Assembly (NCBI GenBank): GCA_025267735.1
Contig: CM046303.1
Span: forward strand, 54,639,403-54,703,402
Direction: 5' to 3'
Source of the DNA: Mactra quadrangularis
Lineage: Eukaryota > Mollusca > Bivalvia > Venerida > Mactridae
Length of the DNA: 64,000 nucleotides
The position numbers and the translations under genes are program-made. Every line of letters starts with the position of its first letter. Position 1 is the stretch's first letter. Shown piece by piece: positions 36,150 to 48,075 of this stretch. Under the pieces are notes generated by a model. That model worked only from the letters and a program-made list of their open reading frames with translations, had not been told where the DNA came from and made no database searches.

Positions 36150-36260
36150 TATTTGTGTTTTTGTTTTCGGTTTGTGTGTTTGTGTGAATAGGTGCTTAGG
36201 TTTGTCAAACTTGAGTTGACGCTTAACAGAATTCCAATTTGGCATGGCCTTAGTATGTGT
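36150..36260 (+). repeat. Direct repeat, right copy
   Basis: Partner of 34,745-34,860: TTAGGTTTGTCAAACTTGAG followed by AATTCCAATTTGGCATGGCC. With its partner it encloses the palindrome, giving a composite structure of about 1.5 kb. Confidence 0.75.
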
Positions 36261-36629
36261 TCCGCTTCTTTGAATATCGTTATCAATACCCTGCAGTTTT
36301 GTAAATCAAGGCAAGAATGACAAATCCAACAACACTGACTTTCAAAAAACTAGTAACGATTAACTCCCTTTGCTACATACGAGTCTACGCTTAATTCTGA
36401 TGTTCATTATTGTTATTTGTATGCAAAAATAGTTCTTATTATTTTGTTGTTTAATAGTGTATCGACAGCTTAGGTCACTTAGCGTGTATGCAGAAAATAA
36501 TCTTTAACTCTCATAATAAAACTTTGATCTTGTATGTACGAATAATATTCAAACTAGTACGTGTACAAGCATTGAGTTAAGATTAATTTTATACTTGGTG
36601 CGTAGTATTCTTTATAGTACTTACATACA

Positions 36630-37390
36630 TGACTGTTATTTATACACCTCTTCTTTTTAACTGAGATCGACCCACAACTTTAAGAGTCGTAACGGACACT
36701 CTACCACGTTGCCAAAAAACTAGCTTGAAAGAAAGGCATTACAAGCAGTATTTTATATCTGCTACATAACATTGTATTATCTTACCTCGTACAGAATACT
36801 CGTTTTTCATTGGCCGAGAGCGGTCACGTGCTGACCATGTATTATCCCATATAAGGTCAGTAGATTCTAATATCCAGTCAGTAACAAAATTTATAAATGA
36901 TAGCGCTGTTCTTTGATGCTAAAATTCAGATGGGGGTACTCGGTAAGATAAATCTGTACACAGTCAGTTACTGACCGGATACGGTGTGATACCGGGTCAG
37001 TGAATATATATTGGGCTCGAGCTACGCTCTCACCCAATATTAATTTACTGACCCGGTATCACACCGTATCCGGTCAGTAACTGACTGTGTAACTAATAAT
37101 ATCGTATATTTCACGACTTCTTCCAAATAGCAATAAGTCATATCTATAAAAGTAAGCTATCATAATAATTCTGGTTAAATGTTTCATTTTCCAGCTAAAC
37201 GTAAATAATGATTGGTCTTTCAGAATACCAGTGTTTTATGATAGAGAAAAAGACAGATGATAATGAATATCAATCATATTTGAGACTTTGAGTACGTCAT
37301 AACAATGTCAAGATGATATTGAGGTCATAATCATAGCCAAGTTTAAATGATGTATACTTCTGTAAGTGGTCAACGTGTGATATAAAGCAG
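36630..37390. repeat. Diverged duplicate block 1, carrying an insertion
   Basis: Matches 38,120-38,585 over its two ends: GACACTCTACCACGTTGCC with ACACTCCATCACTTTGCC, and TAATGAATATCAATCATATT plus GAGGTCATAATCATAGCCAAG with close equivalents. The middle, roughly 36,780-37,092, has no counterpart in the other copy and contains the hairpin element. Confidence 0.7.
36958..37090. repeat. Long hairpin, ~57-bp arms
   Basis: Left arm 36,958-37,014 begins ACACAGTCAGTTACTGACCG; right arm 37,032-37,090 is its near-perfect reverse complement. The 17-base loop lies around GCTCGAGCTACGCTC. Likely the end of a foldback or MITE insertion. Confidence 0.85.
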
Positions 37391-37714
37391 TGATCCAACA
37401 AGAACTAGAACACATAGTTCCTAATAATGGAATACTGTACTATACATTTCTTTACAGTCAAACATGTTTTGTCAGTACGTTGGGATATTGTAGAGTCGTC
37501 AAACGTCGTTACACCGCTTAAACGTCGCAATTGGCGCTAAACGTAAACAAATTGATGATTTTAGCGCAGCACTATATTTACATTGACATGTTAACATTCA
37601 AGTTACGTTTGGCTTCATTGAATCGTTTTATGTGTTTGCACAAATTTGTAGTAGAATATGGCTAAGTTAACTACATGTCGTCAAATAGCATAGGCAAAAT
37701 ATGACACTTAAGTA

Positions 37715-38066
37715 TAGGAGCAGTAGCCCATTGGTAGGACGCGCGCGCTTAGGGATCGAGAGGCCCTTGGTTCGAACCACACCAGGGGCACTGCTAATTT
37801 CCTTGAGCAAGATATTAACCTGCAATTGCTTCCACAGGCGGCCGGCACGGTCCCGACGCTTTTGGACCGCGCTTGTCTCCTGTGATTGCGTCACTTCACC
37901 CACGTGTAAATAGGTACCTGCGAGGGCAGTATAATTCCGTTGCGCCAAAGTTTCGGCTGTACTAAGCGAGTAAAAGCACTCCACAGGGAAATTGATTGAT
38001 AGATACCAGTAGCCCGATGACCAAGGTTAATAGCTGTAAAGTCGGTTAAATTGCATAAGCATAAAA
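37715..38066 (+). repeat. SINE-C, tRNA-derived
   Basis: The head has box A-like AGTAGCCCATTGGTAGGAC and box B TGGTTCGAACC; the body contains TTTCCTTGAGCAAG, TACCTGCGAGGGCAGTATAA, GTTGCGCCAAAGTTTCGGCT, AGCCCGATGACCAAGGTTAA and GCTGTAAAGTCGG. Reverse copies at 31,155-31,458, 28,943-29,096 and 10,222-10,435 define the family. A central GC-rich stretch (GCGGCCGGCACGG) is absent from the other copies. Confidence 0.8.
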
Positions 38067-38119
38067 CCTAGATTATAAAATACAATTACTTATACACGTT
38101 TGACTTTAAGCCAGGCTTT

Positions 38120-38585
38120 ATTGTACGGGAATAGTAGGTGCGGCATTATGCCTCTGTAACGTACACCCATCCTTGCCAACAGGGCTTGAACCCACACCTT
38201 CAGAGTTGTAAAGGAACACTCCATCACTTTGCCCTGAAAACAAGTTTAATGGCAAGGCAATAACTGTGTCGTATTATATCCATGTCTAATATTACTGTTA
38301 TAATGTATATTCCACGATTTTTTCCGACTAATAAAACGTCATATTTAGAAGAATTCTTCATTCATAATAATTCTGGATAGATGTTTAGTTTTTCTACCAG
38401 AAGTAAATACTGATTTGTCTTTCAGTATATCAATGTTTTATGGCAGTGAAAAGACGGATGATAATGAATATCAATCATATTGAATACTTTGAGAACGTCA
38501 TAATAATGTCAAGATGTATTTGAGGTCATAATCGTAGCCAAGTTTTATATGATGTATATTCCTGTTAATGGTCAAGTGTTTTACT
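38120..38585. repeat. Diverged duplicate block 2 (uninterrupted)
   Basis: Counterpart of 36,630-37,390 without the hairpin insertion; reads from CACCCATCCTTGCC to TTAATGGTCAAGTG. Begins with a reverse tRNA-like box (GGGCTTGAACCC), so the duplicated unit itself may be repeat-derived. Confidence 0.7.
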
Positions 38586-38599
38586 AGTTTGAATATTAT

Positions 38600-40455
38600 A
38601 GCATGTACTATGGAATTTAGGTCAAACAAAAACTATTACATATACAATGTAATATCTGATAATGTCATATTTTATTTTACTTTACAGTCGAACCCTACTC
38701 TTAGTAAAGTACCTACCGTATGACGTTTGACGCTTCCAGGCATCTCAATACATGTAATAATTAGGTTTTTCGTTAGAGTCTATTATATTTGTTTTAGACT
38801 TCAGGCGTAAAACGAATATCGCTGTTACTATAGAGTTTATTTTCTAAAATACAGCATCCGCAAATAGTCCGTTTGTTTGTGAGTTTTAATGTTTTAGCTT
38901 CTTGGTTGTCGTTTAAGATTTCAATTTAGTTAAAAAAAATGCGAGAACAAATGTCCCTTCGAAAACTGTAGCGGACAGCTTTTATAATGTACATGGTAGA
39001 AAAAAGTATTATTAACTAAAATCAAACAGTCTGAAACTTTCGAGCTTGACCAAATTTGTCTCTAATTATAATTTGTTCGAATTAATTAAGCCCACAGTCG
39101 TGGTACAGAATTATATGTTTGATTGTAAATCTAGCTTACACAAGAAAAATTAAGTAAATTCAGCACCTCAGCGGTCAACGCTTTGATTTATCAATGCAAG
39201 AATGAGGTTTATTACGCAAAAGTTAAAAATACAAGTAAAAAATTGCTGCGAAATGCAGCAAATTGATTGTCACGGCAAACCAAAAATAATTATTAAGTAT
39301 AATCTAAAGATAACTCAAAAAACATTATATTGAATTGTCATGTTAAGGTTTTCAGTAATAAAAGGGTAATATGTTATAAAAATATTTTTCTGTTCATATG
39401 TAACATTGTCGTTCCCAGAGCCTAGTAAGATTTTCGTTACTAGTTAGATCGAGAATCTTGATAACCTTGGGGTACGAGAATAGTCTGGATCTAGACACCC
39501 TCTTTATGCCGACAGGATTTTTGGTTTCAGTTGGATTTATTTCCAGTAATTCATATTTTCATGACGCTTAAAAAGATCGACAAAAGGAAAAAACATAGTC
39601 TTTCAGAACTGAAGCTATTTACATGACTTATCGCTTCTGTTCAGTAAAGTGCTCCTTTCATTGCGGATCTGTCCTTACCAAATCCGTGTGACTATTGGTT
39701 CCCAAAAGTGATCTGTATAATAAGGGGCGATCGTTGGTCTCCGGGATAATTGAAAATCAAAGTACATAAAAAGAGGCCTTTTAACCACAACAGCTACTTC
39801 CCAAGAACAAAACATGACGTAACCGGTTTAAGACGTTTGCGTAAAGGTGTGTCATAATATTAGATAGTTCGTCCACAGATAAGCCCATACCGAACTGTCC
39901 AGAAGCAGTAGGATGTTGATTTGTTGTACAAAATATTTTATCTCTTTATACTGCCAGCCCCTTTCTTGAGTGTTACATGCTGGATTAATTGCACGTCGGA
40001 AAATGATTAATAAAGAAAATGTTATGAGATCCTGACAAATAGTTTTGGCAGGAACAGTAAGTAACAGATATCAACCGATTTGCATACCAGGATTTTGAAT
40101 TGTACAAAAACATAACTGTCATTGATCGATATTTTGTTCGATAAGGAAATGATCGATCCGATATATCTATAGAACCTGCAATACCAGTATCCGATATATA
40201 TCGTATACTTGGGTAAAGCCCTTGTACTAGGTAATACCTTACGCTCCCCTCGCAGCTCAGTGAACACATTACATTCATTCGCTGCTTTAAAACTTGTTGA
40301 ATTACAAGTATAAGCATTTCAAATACATGTAAATGCTTGAACCACCGTTTAGCCGTGTATACTCCTTAGAGTAAAAACATTCAAGCAATATGCGCTAGCG
40401 TCTTATACCGTCTCAAGTATATTTATTTCAGAACACAATAATTAACGTGCCTAGC
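38600..40455. other. Intergenic, nothing recognised
   Basis: AT-rich sequence with no credible ORF; the longest open frame (39,985-40,317, minus) has no recognisable domain and ordinary intergenic composition. Confidence 0.4.
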
Positions 40456-40458
40456 AGC

Positions 40459-40547
40459 GTGTTCAGTTACCTTGAACATTCTGTAACGGTAGAATCGGAA
40501 CAACTGAACCGTATCCGTAACGTTGGCTAAGAGTGGTTACTGAACAT
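40459..40547. repeat. Small inverted-repeat element related to the 3,661 foldback
   Basis: Starts GTGTTCAGTTACC and ends GGTTACTGAACAT, an inverted pair; contains TCTGTAACGGTA and CCGTAACGTTGG, matching the 3,661 element (GTTCAGTTACCGCGAACG). Confidence 0.6.
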
Positions 40548-40599
40548 GGGGCTGGTAAAGATATCTAAGATATTTACCATAAAAATACAAAGGGAAATA

Positions 40600-41240
40600 A
40601 AATAAGGGAGATATCCAACAATTCAAAAAAAATAACGCAAAAAAAACAAAGGGAAATAATCTACTATTATGCCCGGGGGAGTTATTGTTACAGTCTCACT
40701 AATTCTTTTCAATAGATGGTATGTAATAATTGTATGAAAATTCATAAACATCTAACCATAAATGGCAGAGATATCCAACAATTTAAAAAAATTGACGCAA
40801 AAATTACAAAATGAAATAATCCATTCTTAAGCCAGCTCGAGTTGCTGTTACTGTCCAATTCTTTTCAACAGAAATGTAATCTTTGTATGATATTTCATAA
40901 ACATCTAACCAGAAATGGCAAAGATATCTAACAATTTGAAAACTTTAACGCAAAATTAACAAAGGGAAATAATCCATTTTTAAGCCAAGTAGAGTTTTGG
41001 TTACTGTCTAATTCTTGGCAACAGATGGTAATTAATTTTTTTATCAAATTTTATAAACTTCTAACTATAAATGGCAGATATATCCAACAATTTGAAAACT
41101 TTAACGCAAAAACATAATGGGAAATAATCCATTATTAAGCCAGGTTGAGTTGTGGTTACTGTCTTAATCCGTTCATCACATGGTATGTTATCATTGCACG
41201 AAGTTTCGTAAAGATCCGACAAAAATGGCAGAAAAACTCC
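40600..41240. repeat. Four-copy tandem repeat, ~155-bp unit
   Basis: Units start at the phrase ATATCCAACAATT near 40,611, 40,771, 40,924 and 41,080, and include AACGCAAAAA, GGGAAATAATCCATT, TTAAGCCAG, TTACTGTC and CATAAACATCTAACCA. Spacing is 153-160 bases. A partial fifth start is seen at 41,228. Confidence 0.8.
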
Positions 41241-41244
41241 CAGC

Positions 41245-42890
41245 AGCGGTTATCTCCTTTATCAAATCAATTAAAGTAGCAACGCGTGACGTAACCGCTG
41301 TGATGAGTTTGAATGTTACTGGGCATTTTTAAAGAAAGAAACATCTTTATTTTAAAAATTAAATGTTTTATCCTGATTTTTTTTACATATTTACATTTGA
41401 ATAAATATTAAATGTAATTTCCCAAAACTCTATCTATTTTATCGTTTCAAATAAAATATTGACAAAAACTATGCACTCATAATGATGCGCATATTTGTTT
41501 TACTCCATCCGTATACTAAACTGGTCCGCTGGTCCGTTGGTCCGGAAAATATACCTACTCCTTTTCATGTGAGTCGAAAGGATTTGCGGAAATGGTTGAT
41601 ATAAAACGCTGATTTTTCGTGTGTTGCACTTTTGATAGAAATATTGTTCATATGGTTTCCTCCAAATATGATTTTCCTATGCCACTTTTAATGGAAATGT
41701 GTTGTACTATGACTGCATTAAAAAAATAATAAAATGTCGGCAGTAGAAATCGAAAGGATTTATGTCACGTGACTTTTGCCCATTGCTATCAAAATATACC
41801 CATCACAATATCACGGCGTTGAGACGCCGTGAAATAAAGAAAATTAATATTAATTGTGTTACTTGTGAAGCAATGTCAAATAAACCAAAATAAATATCAT
41901 TTCTTGTTTCTAATTAGTTAAGGCATTTCTAAGCCGGAAAACTTTATCATAAATAACAAACAATACATGCTCATTTGTTTGATTCATTAGAGTCTGTAGG
42001 CGTATTATGCCTAATTGAAAATGTATAAATAATAACGGTTAAATGTCATTTTGATTTAAATCTCAGTTAATGTGATTTATTACAGGAGTTAAAGGAAAGT
42101 TACCATATACAATTAAACAAATGATTTATATTACCGATGTACAACTTTAGTAATGCTAACTACGACAAACGTACTTTTTCATTATCAAGAATATGTTTAT
42201 TAGGAATTAATGCAATGTTTCTTGCTGTCATAGACAAGTACAAGTTGAAATTGGTGTCCACTTACCACTTATAAATATGCAGTAAAGATTCACTTTAAGT
42301 ACCATTGAGGTCGATTGTCTCAATACTGGAACGGACCGAATATATAGATCTTTTTTATCTCTGAGTAACTATTTGGAAGTTAAAAATTGTCAAACATCGG
42401 ATAATTTTGCGATAACCAAGGCGGTAATTACTGTAATAGCAAGGTGGTCCATGTCACAGAATAACATAAATTTATAACATATTAAACAATAATTTAACCA
42501 TTTTTATTTCAATACACTATTTCATTTCAAACAAAATACACCATAGTTACATATATACAATACATACATACTATACATATAATCAGGTTATTTAACTCTT
42601 GGCTTATCTATCTATTCTTTTCTTTACTTACTTTATCCTTACCCTCTTTTTATATGCAAATGACCCACGGACCTACCTATATAAATAGAAAGTGCGCGAA
42701 AAAATATCAATCACTGCTGTTAAATGATTGATGTTGTATGCACTCATTATTCTATTCTTCTTACTTAATGAAAAATATAAATTGTATATTTATATTTATA
42801 GTTGTCTTCACTTCAACCCCACCCACCGTTGTGATGACTACGAGATATTAAACGTAGACTAAGTACACTACTGTAACATCTGTAAAGCGG
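41245..42890. other. Intergenic, nothing recognised
   Basis: AT-rich with a short tandem of GGTCCG words (41,522-41,543). No credible ORF. Confidence 0.35.
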
Positions 42891-42894
42891 TACT

Positions 42895-43365
42895 GCAATT
42901 AGGGTGTGGATCGTTGAGCAAGTGGCGACCCGATCCCAACAACGATTCACGTGTTACGATTCACAAATCTAACCACGAATCACGAATTAGTAAATAAAAA
43001 AGCATATGGGAAATCATATATACAATACACATATAAGTATACATATTAATATAACCAAAAAAAAGTGAAGAACTACAGAAGCTTTTATTACATGGAAAGT
43101 TAAATAAGAAACTCAGAGGAGGATATTTGCGTGTGTCGAAATGTGCGCAATTTTCAAAATAATAGCGGTGCACTATGTACGCTAATTTATGTTTTCATAT
43201 GTAGCGCAGCTCATTTCCGGTGGTAATTTTAGCTGAAAAGTTTCTTCAATTTTTTTGTAAAAATAGATCGCGATCCGCCGATTTCGGAAGTGCCGAACAT
43301 TCGTACTCGCTTTTCTAGTATCTAATATCCGAGTACTCGGATACTGGCAACAGCCCTAACTGTAA
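42895..43365. repeat. Possible hAT-like transposon remnant
   Basis: Left end AGGGTGTGGATCGTTGAGCA and right end GGCAACAGCCCTAACTG give a weak inverted match (AGGGTGT / AGGGCTGTTGCC). The interior has the CACGATTCAC-type words often found in hAT ends. No transposase, and no convincing 8-bp duplication. Confidence 0.25.
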
Positions 43366-43489
43366 TGGCAAGGTGATCTGTATAACGGTACTTTACTGAA
43401 ATAGCAAGGTGAACTGTATTTATTATATACTACTGTAATAGACATTGTCAATAATCAATATGACATTGGATTTAAGTTCCTTTGTTAAT

Positions 43490-43895
43490 AGATCTCGTAT
43501 TAGTCCATTCCGGATAGGTCAAACGGTAATACACAAGTCATTAAATCCTGCGTTCCATTCCAAGGCAGGCGTACTTTCGTTGAGTTTGGTTATGACTAAA
43601 TTTCTACGGTCGATATCCCACCTTTCACTGATTCTTACTCATGTATATTTTTTTTGTTTATAAACTGCACATATAATTATTCATTGTATCAAAATTTGAG
43701 GAATAAAGGTACGTTCTGTTCTGTTCAATTCTGTAGGAAATTTGTCAAGCACTGACGGAAGTATGCGCCTAGTAAATGGTTTACAGCTAAGTCTAGAGAT
43801 TTAGCCTTTCCATAAACGTTGAGAAGGTTGACTGACAGCCGTGTTATGACCTGCATAAGGCATTAAGCCCAACAATAAACATGCAAAAACGCAAA
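43490..43895 (+). repeat. Diverged SINE-B copy, interrupted
   Basis: Head region 43,490-43,620 (CAAGGCAGGCGTACTTTCGT) and tail 43,735-43,890 (GGAAGTATGCGCCTAGTAAA, AGAGATTTAGCCTTTCC, AGGTTGACTGACAGCCG) are in SINE-B order, separated by about 100 unrelated bases ending in TTCTGTTCTGTTC, which looks like a LINE 3' tail. Confidence 0.6.
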
Positions 43896-45290
43896 ATTTA
43901 ATTGTTTGAGATTTAATCGCAAAAAATCATCTATATTTCCATGAACGCGCTACTTATAAGACTCCTATAGCTTATTCTATTGACACAAAAACGCTTAATT
44001 TATAGTTATGCCAAATGCTACATCTTTGTATTAATCAGTCAAATAAGGAAAAAGAAACGAGTAACACCTGATACAGAAAACTGAGGGCATGACAACATGT
44101 TTAATATGTCACATTAATGCTCCAGAACACAAAAGTCGTTAGCTTAAACTGTGTACATAAAGGAAATGGCAAAAAATCATTCTCTATTCTAATAATCTTA
44201 AAATGCCATATATCTATGGGCGATATTTAGTTCACATATCTTCAAGTGTGGCAACGTCAAATGTCGCACCTGACGCTAAATGTCGCACCACAGACTCTAA
44301 ATGTCACACTCGACGCTTAAAGGTAGTCATTTACAGATTTCAACTTAAATATCAACTTTTTCTTAAACTATCAAAATAGTATGGAGACATTTTTGGATTC
44401 AGGAAAGAAATGATCTGATAATGTCAGGTTTAATGCAAATTGACATATACATTTGTAACTACAAGTGATGGTGTTTTATGTAGTATATATCTACCCTGTT
44501 AGTCACGGTATAGACACTTTAGTGCATTTTTTGTGACTTTTATTGTTTTATCTTGCAATCAATAGGTCAGTTTGTCTTAAAATATTAAGAAATAGTTTTG
44601 TTAGAGTGTAATTCACATTTATTGTCACGCAAATTTAACCTTGAAATATGCCAATACGTATATTTTTGCACATGGTCCACAGTAATTCTAAGACCATTAA
44701 ATCTACATGTATACGTATATATGTATTTTGAACTTACATAATTATTTTGGTCGACTACCTGTATCCATCCCGGAATTGTTGACTAACTGCTAAAAATTGA
44801 TATTGGAATTTGCTCAGATAAATAAAGAAGTATTCATTTTCATGTGTAAATGTCACCAGTTCGACCATAAACAGATTTTCGTCTTCAAACTTAAAAAAAA
44901 CGCAGGCCATTTATTATTGCATATAATAAATCACTAGACATTTGCAATGTTAAATATGGAAGAAGAATTGTGCAAGATATATAGTCGTACTTACCTCATT
45001 GGTAACCGATATTCAAACATCTTTACTTTTGAAGCTTTTCTTCTGAAGTCTAGGGTTTCTATTCTTTGTTTTGTCTACGTCTTTGAAGAATCATGTTCAA
45101 GAAATCTTGGAAACAAAATGATTGTGATCAACTACAATAAACAATAGCGTTTGTAACATGAACCAAAAACGTCTAGAGGCATACTTGGCTCAGATCTTAG
45201 ATGAATTATTACTTGAGAAGTAGCCATATATTGTATCTATAATTTAAAAATATCTGCATTTATTTCATTATTTATGATGATTGCTTGTTG
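43896..45290. other. Intergenic, nothing recognised
   Basis: AT-rich. At 44,254-44,330 there are three imperfect repeats of a phrase like GACGCTAAATGTCGCAC; similar words occur at 37,495-37,550 and 54,000-54,040. Confidence 0.4.
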
Positions 45291-45307
45291 AGGAACGCAG
45301 CAACCAA

Positions 45308-45628
45308 GTTTATTTATTTAATATTTAGTTTAGTTCGTTTGGTTTAACGTCGTAGCAACACATTGTATATGTCATATAACGGCGTCAAGCGCACCTAACC
45401 TAGCTTTCCTGGACCCTTATTTATAACCAGTACTCACCTACCTTTCCACAAGGCCGGAAACGTCTCTATATATTATTATATACCTTATTAATGAAGGTAA
45501 ATTGACATTATTGTCAAATTTTCATGGAAGGGTATAACTTCCCCGGTAGGGATTCGAATCTGTACCCCCTTCGGGGACACTAGATTCGAGATACAGGCGC
45601 GCTATCAATTGCGCTACCGACCCGGGTT
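45308..45628 (-). repeat. SINE-A copy with 11-bp target-site duplication
   Basis: Complete reverse copy: tail GTTTGGTTTAACGTCGTAGC on the left, body GACATTATTGTCAAATTTTC, box B GGGATTCGAATC, box A GCGCTATCAATTGCGCTACC and CCCGGGT end on the right. It is flanked by identical GCAGCAACCAA at 45,297-45,307 and 45,629-45,639, direct evidence for retrotransposed insertion. Confidence 0.9.
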
Positions 45629-45999
45629 GCAGCAACCAAATCATGGATCTACTTTGACGTGCATGAAAAGGATGGCGATAGATGTTACAAAATGGTATCC
45701 TTTATTGTTCTTATATTGCATTTCAGCCAGTATATTTGGACAGAAAATGCATATAATATAAGAAACGTAAATATCTCTATCCAAAGCAACAACTCTGCAA
45801 TTTTCGTCTATCTACTATTATTTTAGACAAGATTTATGTCAAAAATTTAAGCATAGAATAATGTAAACAATTTTTTAATGAACAAAGAAAAGTATGCTTT
45901 TACATCATCTTCTAAATTTCATATTCTAATGAGAAAAATGTCAAATCATATATGTTTAAGTGCCATAATTTTAACGCTGATTCAATTGCGTAACATAGT

Positions 46000-46260
46000 A
46001 ATTATTTCACTAAATTGCAAAGTACGAGTATCAAATGTACATCATAATTACATTATTTCAAAGTTGCTTTCAGAAAAACAAAGTCTTACCATATTTGGAC
46101 ATCACATCAGTGAGCTATTTTATTACAGGGAGACAATTTGTGTCTTCTTTTGTTTTGTAACTTAACATCAAAACTTCAGAAAACCCATTAACATGATTGA
46201 TAGGAGCACTTATATGTGTTTCCAATAAAGTAGTGCACAGTATAAACATTAGCATATATA
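46000..46260. repeat. Dispersed repeat, copy 1
   Basis: Shares TTTGTGTCTTCTTT, CCATTAACATGATTGA and the surrounding order with 48,700-48,880 and, more weakly, 51,880-52,030. Function unknown. Confidence 0.5.
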
Positions 46261-46865
46261 CTGACTTTAAAATTAATAAAAGGATCAACCGTATGTTCAA
46301 ATATTTATTTTAAAGTTTCTCGACGCTATTATTGTTCGACGTGTTATGTATCAATTATGTAAGCGCAATCTTTCTATTAAAGTTAATATATCGGCATTAA
46401 CCGTCCTCAACAACGCATTTAAATGAGCTTTTGTATTTACGTGTTTAAGCTTTTTCAATACATTTGCATATATTGCACTTTTTAGCAATTTTAAATGTAA
46501 TGCAGTTTTTGTAAGCAATTGCATTACCCAAGTGCATTTGATCTAGTGACATAATAGTATAATTATGTATCTTGCAATTTGTTTATTTACCTAAAGCCAA
46601 CATTTCTAACCACCTGATATCATTTTTCTAGAATAATTTTACCTCATATATTACCAGTGCATTTATATTCCACAAGAGGCCGACGTTTTCTTCATATTTA
46701 GAAGAAAATTGCCATTAGTAACGTATTTCAACTGTGTCAATGACCTGTTGCGCTAAGACATGGAACCAATGCCATCGTATCCAAAGCTCAGCTGACTTAA
46801 TCTACATTACTGTCGAGTTGTCCAATTATGTAGTTCAGTCAAATGTTTTCTTATATGGTTTTTTT

Positions 46866-47145
46866 TATTTTTTTTTTGTGCTTTCAGTACTTTGATTTAT
46901 TTTATTTATAATCTGTAGAACACGTACTAACGCAGTTACAAGTCGTAATTTAAGAACGTATAGTCTTTACAGCATGGTCTTACTGGGCAATGACCTTTGA
47001 TGATTTTTATTGTTTTGAAAATCTTTTTGTTCTTTCGGTACTTTGGTTTTTTTATTCATAATAAGCAAAAGAACACGTTACAAGATGTAATTTAAGAACT
47101 TATAATCTTTACAGCCTTGTCTTACTGAGCAATGACCTAACAAAA
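46866..47145. repeat. Two-copy tandem duplication (~151 bp)
   Basis: Copies begin near 46,878 and 47,029 and share CTTTCAGTACTTTGATTT-like starts, TAATTTAAGAAC, ATCTTTACAGC and TGGTCTTACTGGGCAATGACC. Confidence 0.75.
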
Positions 47146-47410
47146 CTATTTGTGATGAACATAGGCAGATGTGATCTACAAAATAATTACGTCTGTATAA
47201 AGACACACATTTGTTCCACATTGTAGGTACATGTCTGTATCACATTTTACACAGATGCTACTCTATGATATGTCTAAATGCAGTGCCGCTGGTGTACGAA
47301 AGTTGTTTTCGAGATGATGTATGTCTTGCTGCTAGGTCATTCTGCAGAGAAGATATATAAACTAAATTCATACTATGAGGATACGTCAAGATGAAATGTA
47401 TCACTTGTAG

Positions 47411-47460
47411 ACCCGCCTGGATAGCCCAGTCGCTAGCACGCAAGTCTACTGATCGCATTG
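47411..47460 (+). repeat. SINE-B head fragment
   Basis: Reads CCCGCCTGGATAGCCCAGTC then GCAAGTCTACTGATCG, the tRNA-like head of SINE-B, truncated before box B. Confidence 0.55.
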
Positions 47461-47809
47461 TCATTTATGCCATGATACATTACTCCGCTATCCTACGTGA
47501 TGTACAATTGGCCATTTGGTTCGAAAAATCTCGTAATCAAGAATAATCAGTGAGTCAGTTTCATTTGTTCCGCGTGGAAACCACTGCGGAAAACTAGCCA
47601 ATAAAATTACATTTTATATCTGAGTTTAGGTTTATCATTTAAAATGAGAAAATAAACACGTGCAGTATGACGTCATTGATATTGAAGAGTATTTAATTGT
47701 AACATGCGATTTCATTGGAAGAAGATTGGTCTCCTCTGCCTCATACATATTCATAAGATGAAAACGAGATTCTGCCAGTCAAATTTCCCACGCAATGTAT
47801 GTAATGCAA

Positions 47810-48075
47810 GTTCTGTAGTTGCCAACGTTGACTGATCGAGGTGTCGTGAGTTCGATTCACAGGCGGGGCAAACTAGCGTGGGGTTTGGTCAATAAATATT
47901 TTCTTCGATCAATCTCTTTCTTACCACCGGTTCTTAATCATGTCGGACAGTTTTTAGACGCAGACGAAAATATACTCATAGTGACTGGTAAATGGCAAAA
48001 TCCAGATATTTAGCCTTTTCAGAAACGGTGAGTGGGTTGACTGAACCCCATGATATAACCTTAACAAAGGTTGCT
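47810..48075 (+). repeat. SINE-B copy lacking its first bases
   Basis: Contains ACTGATCGAGGTGTCGTGAG, box B AGTTCGATTC, GGTCAATAAATATTTTCTTC, AGATATTTAGCCTTTTC and GTGGGTTGACTGA, aligned in order with the 53,279 element. Confidence 0.7.

Noticed and set aside
35388..36286. ORFs of 64-116 codons in the palindrome
   Set aside because: They are mirror images of one another from the inverted arms, lack domains and differ by stops and frame shifts; coding not supported.
42895..43365. Confident hAT transposon call
   Set aside because: Ends match poorly and no 8-bp duplication was found; kept only as a low-confidence repeat.
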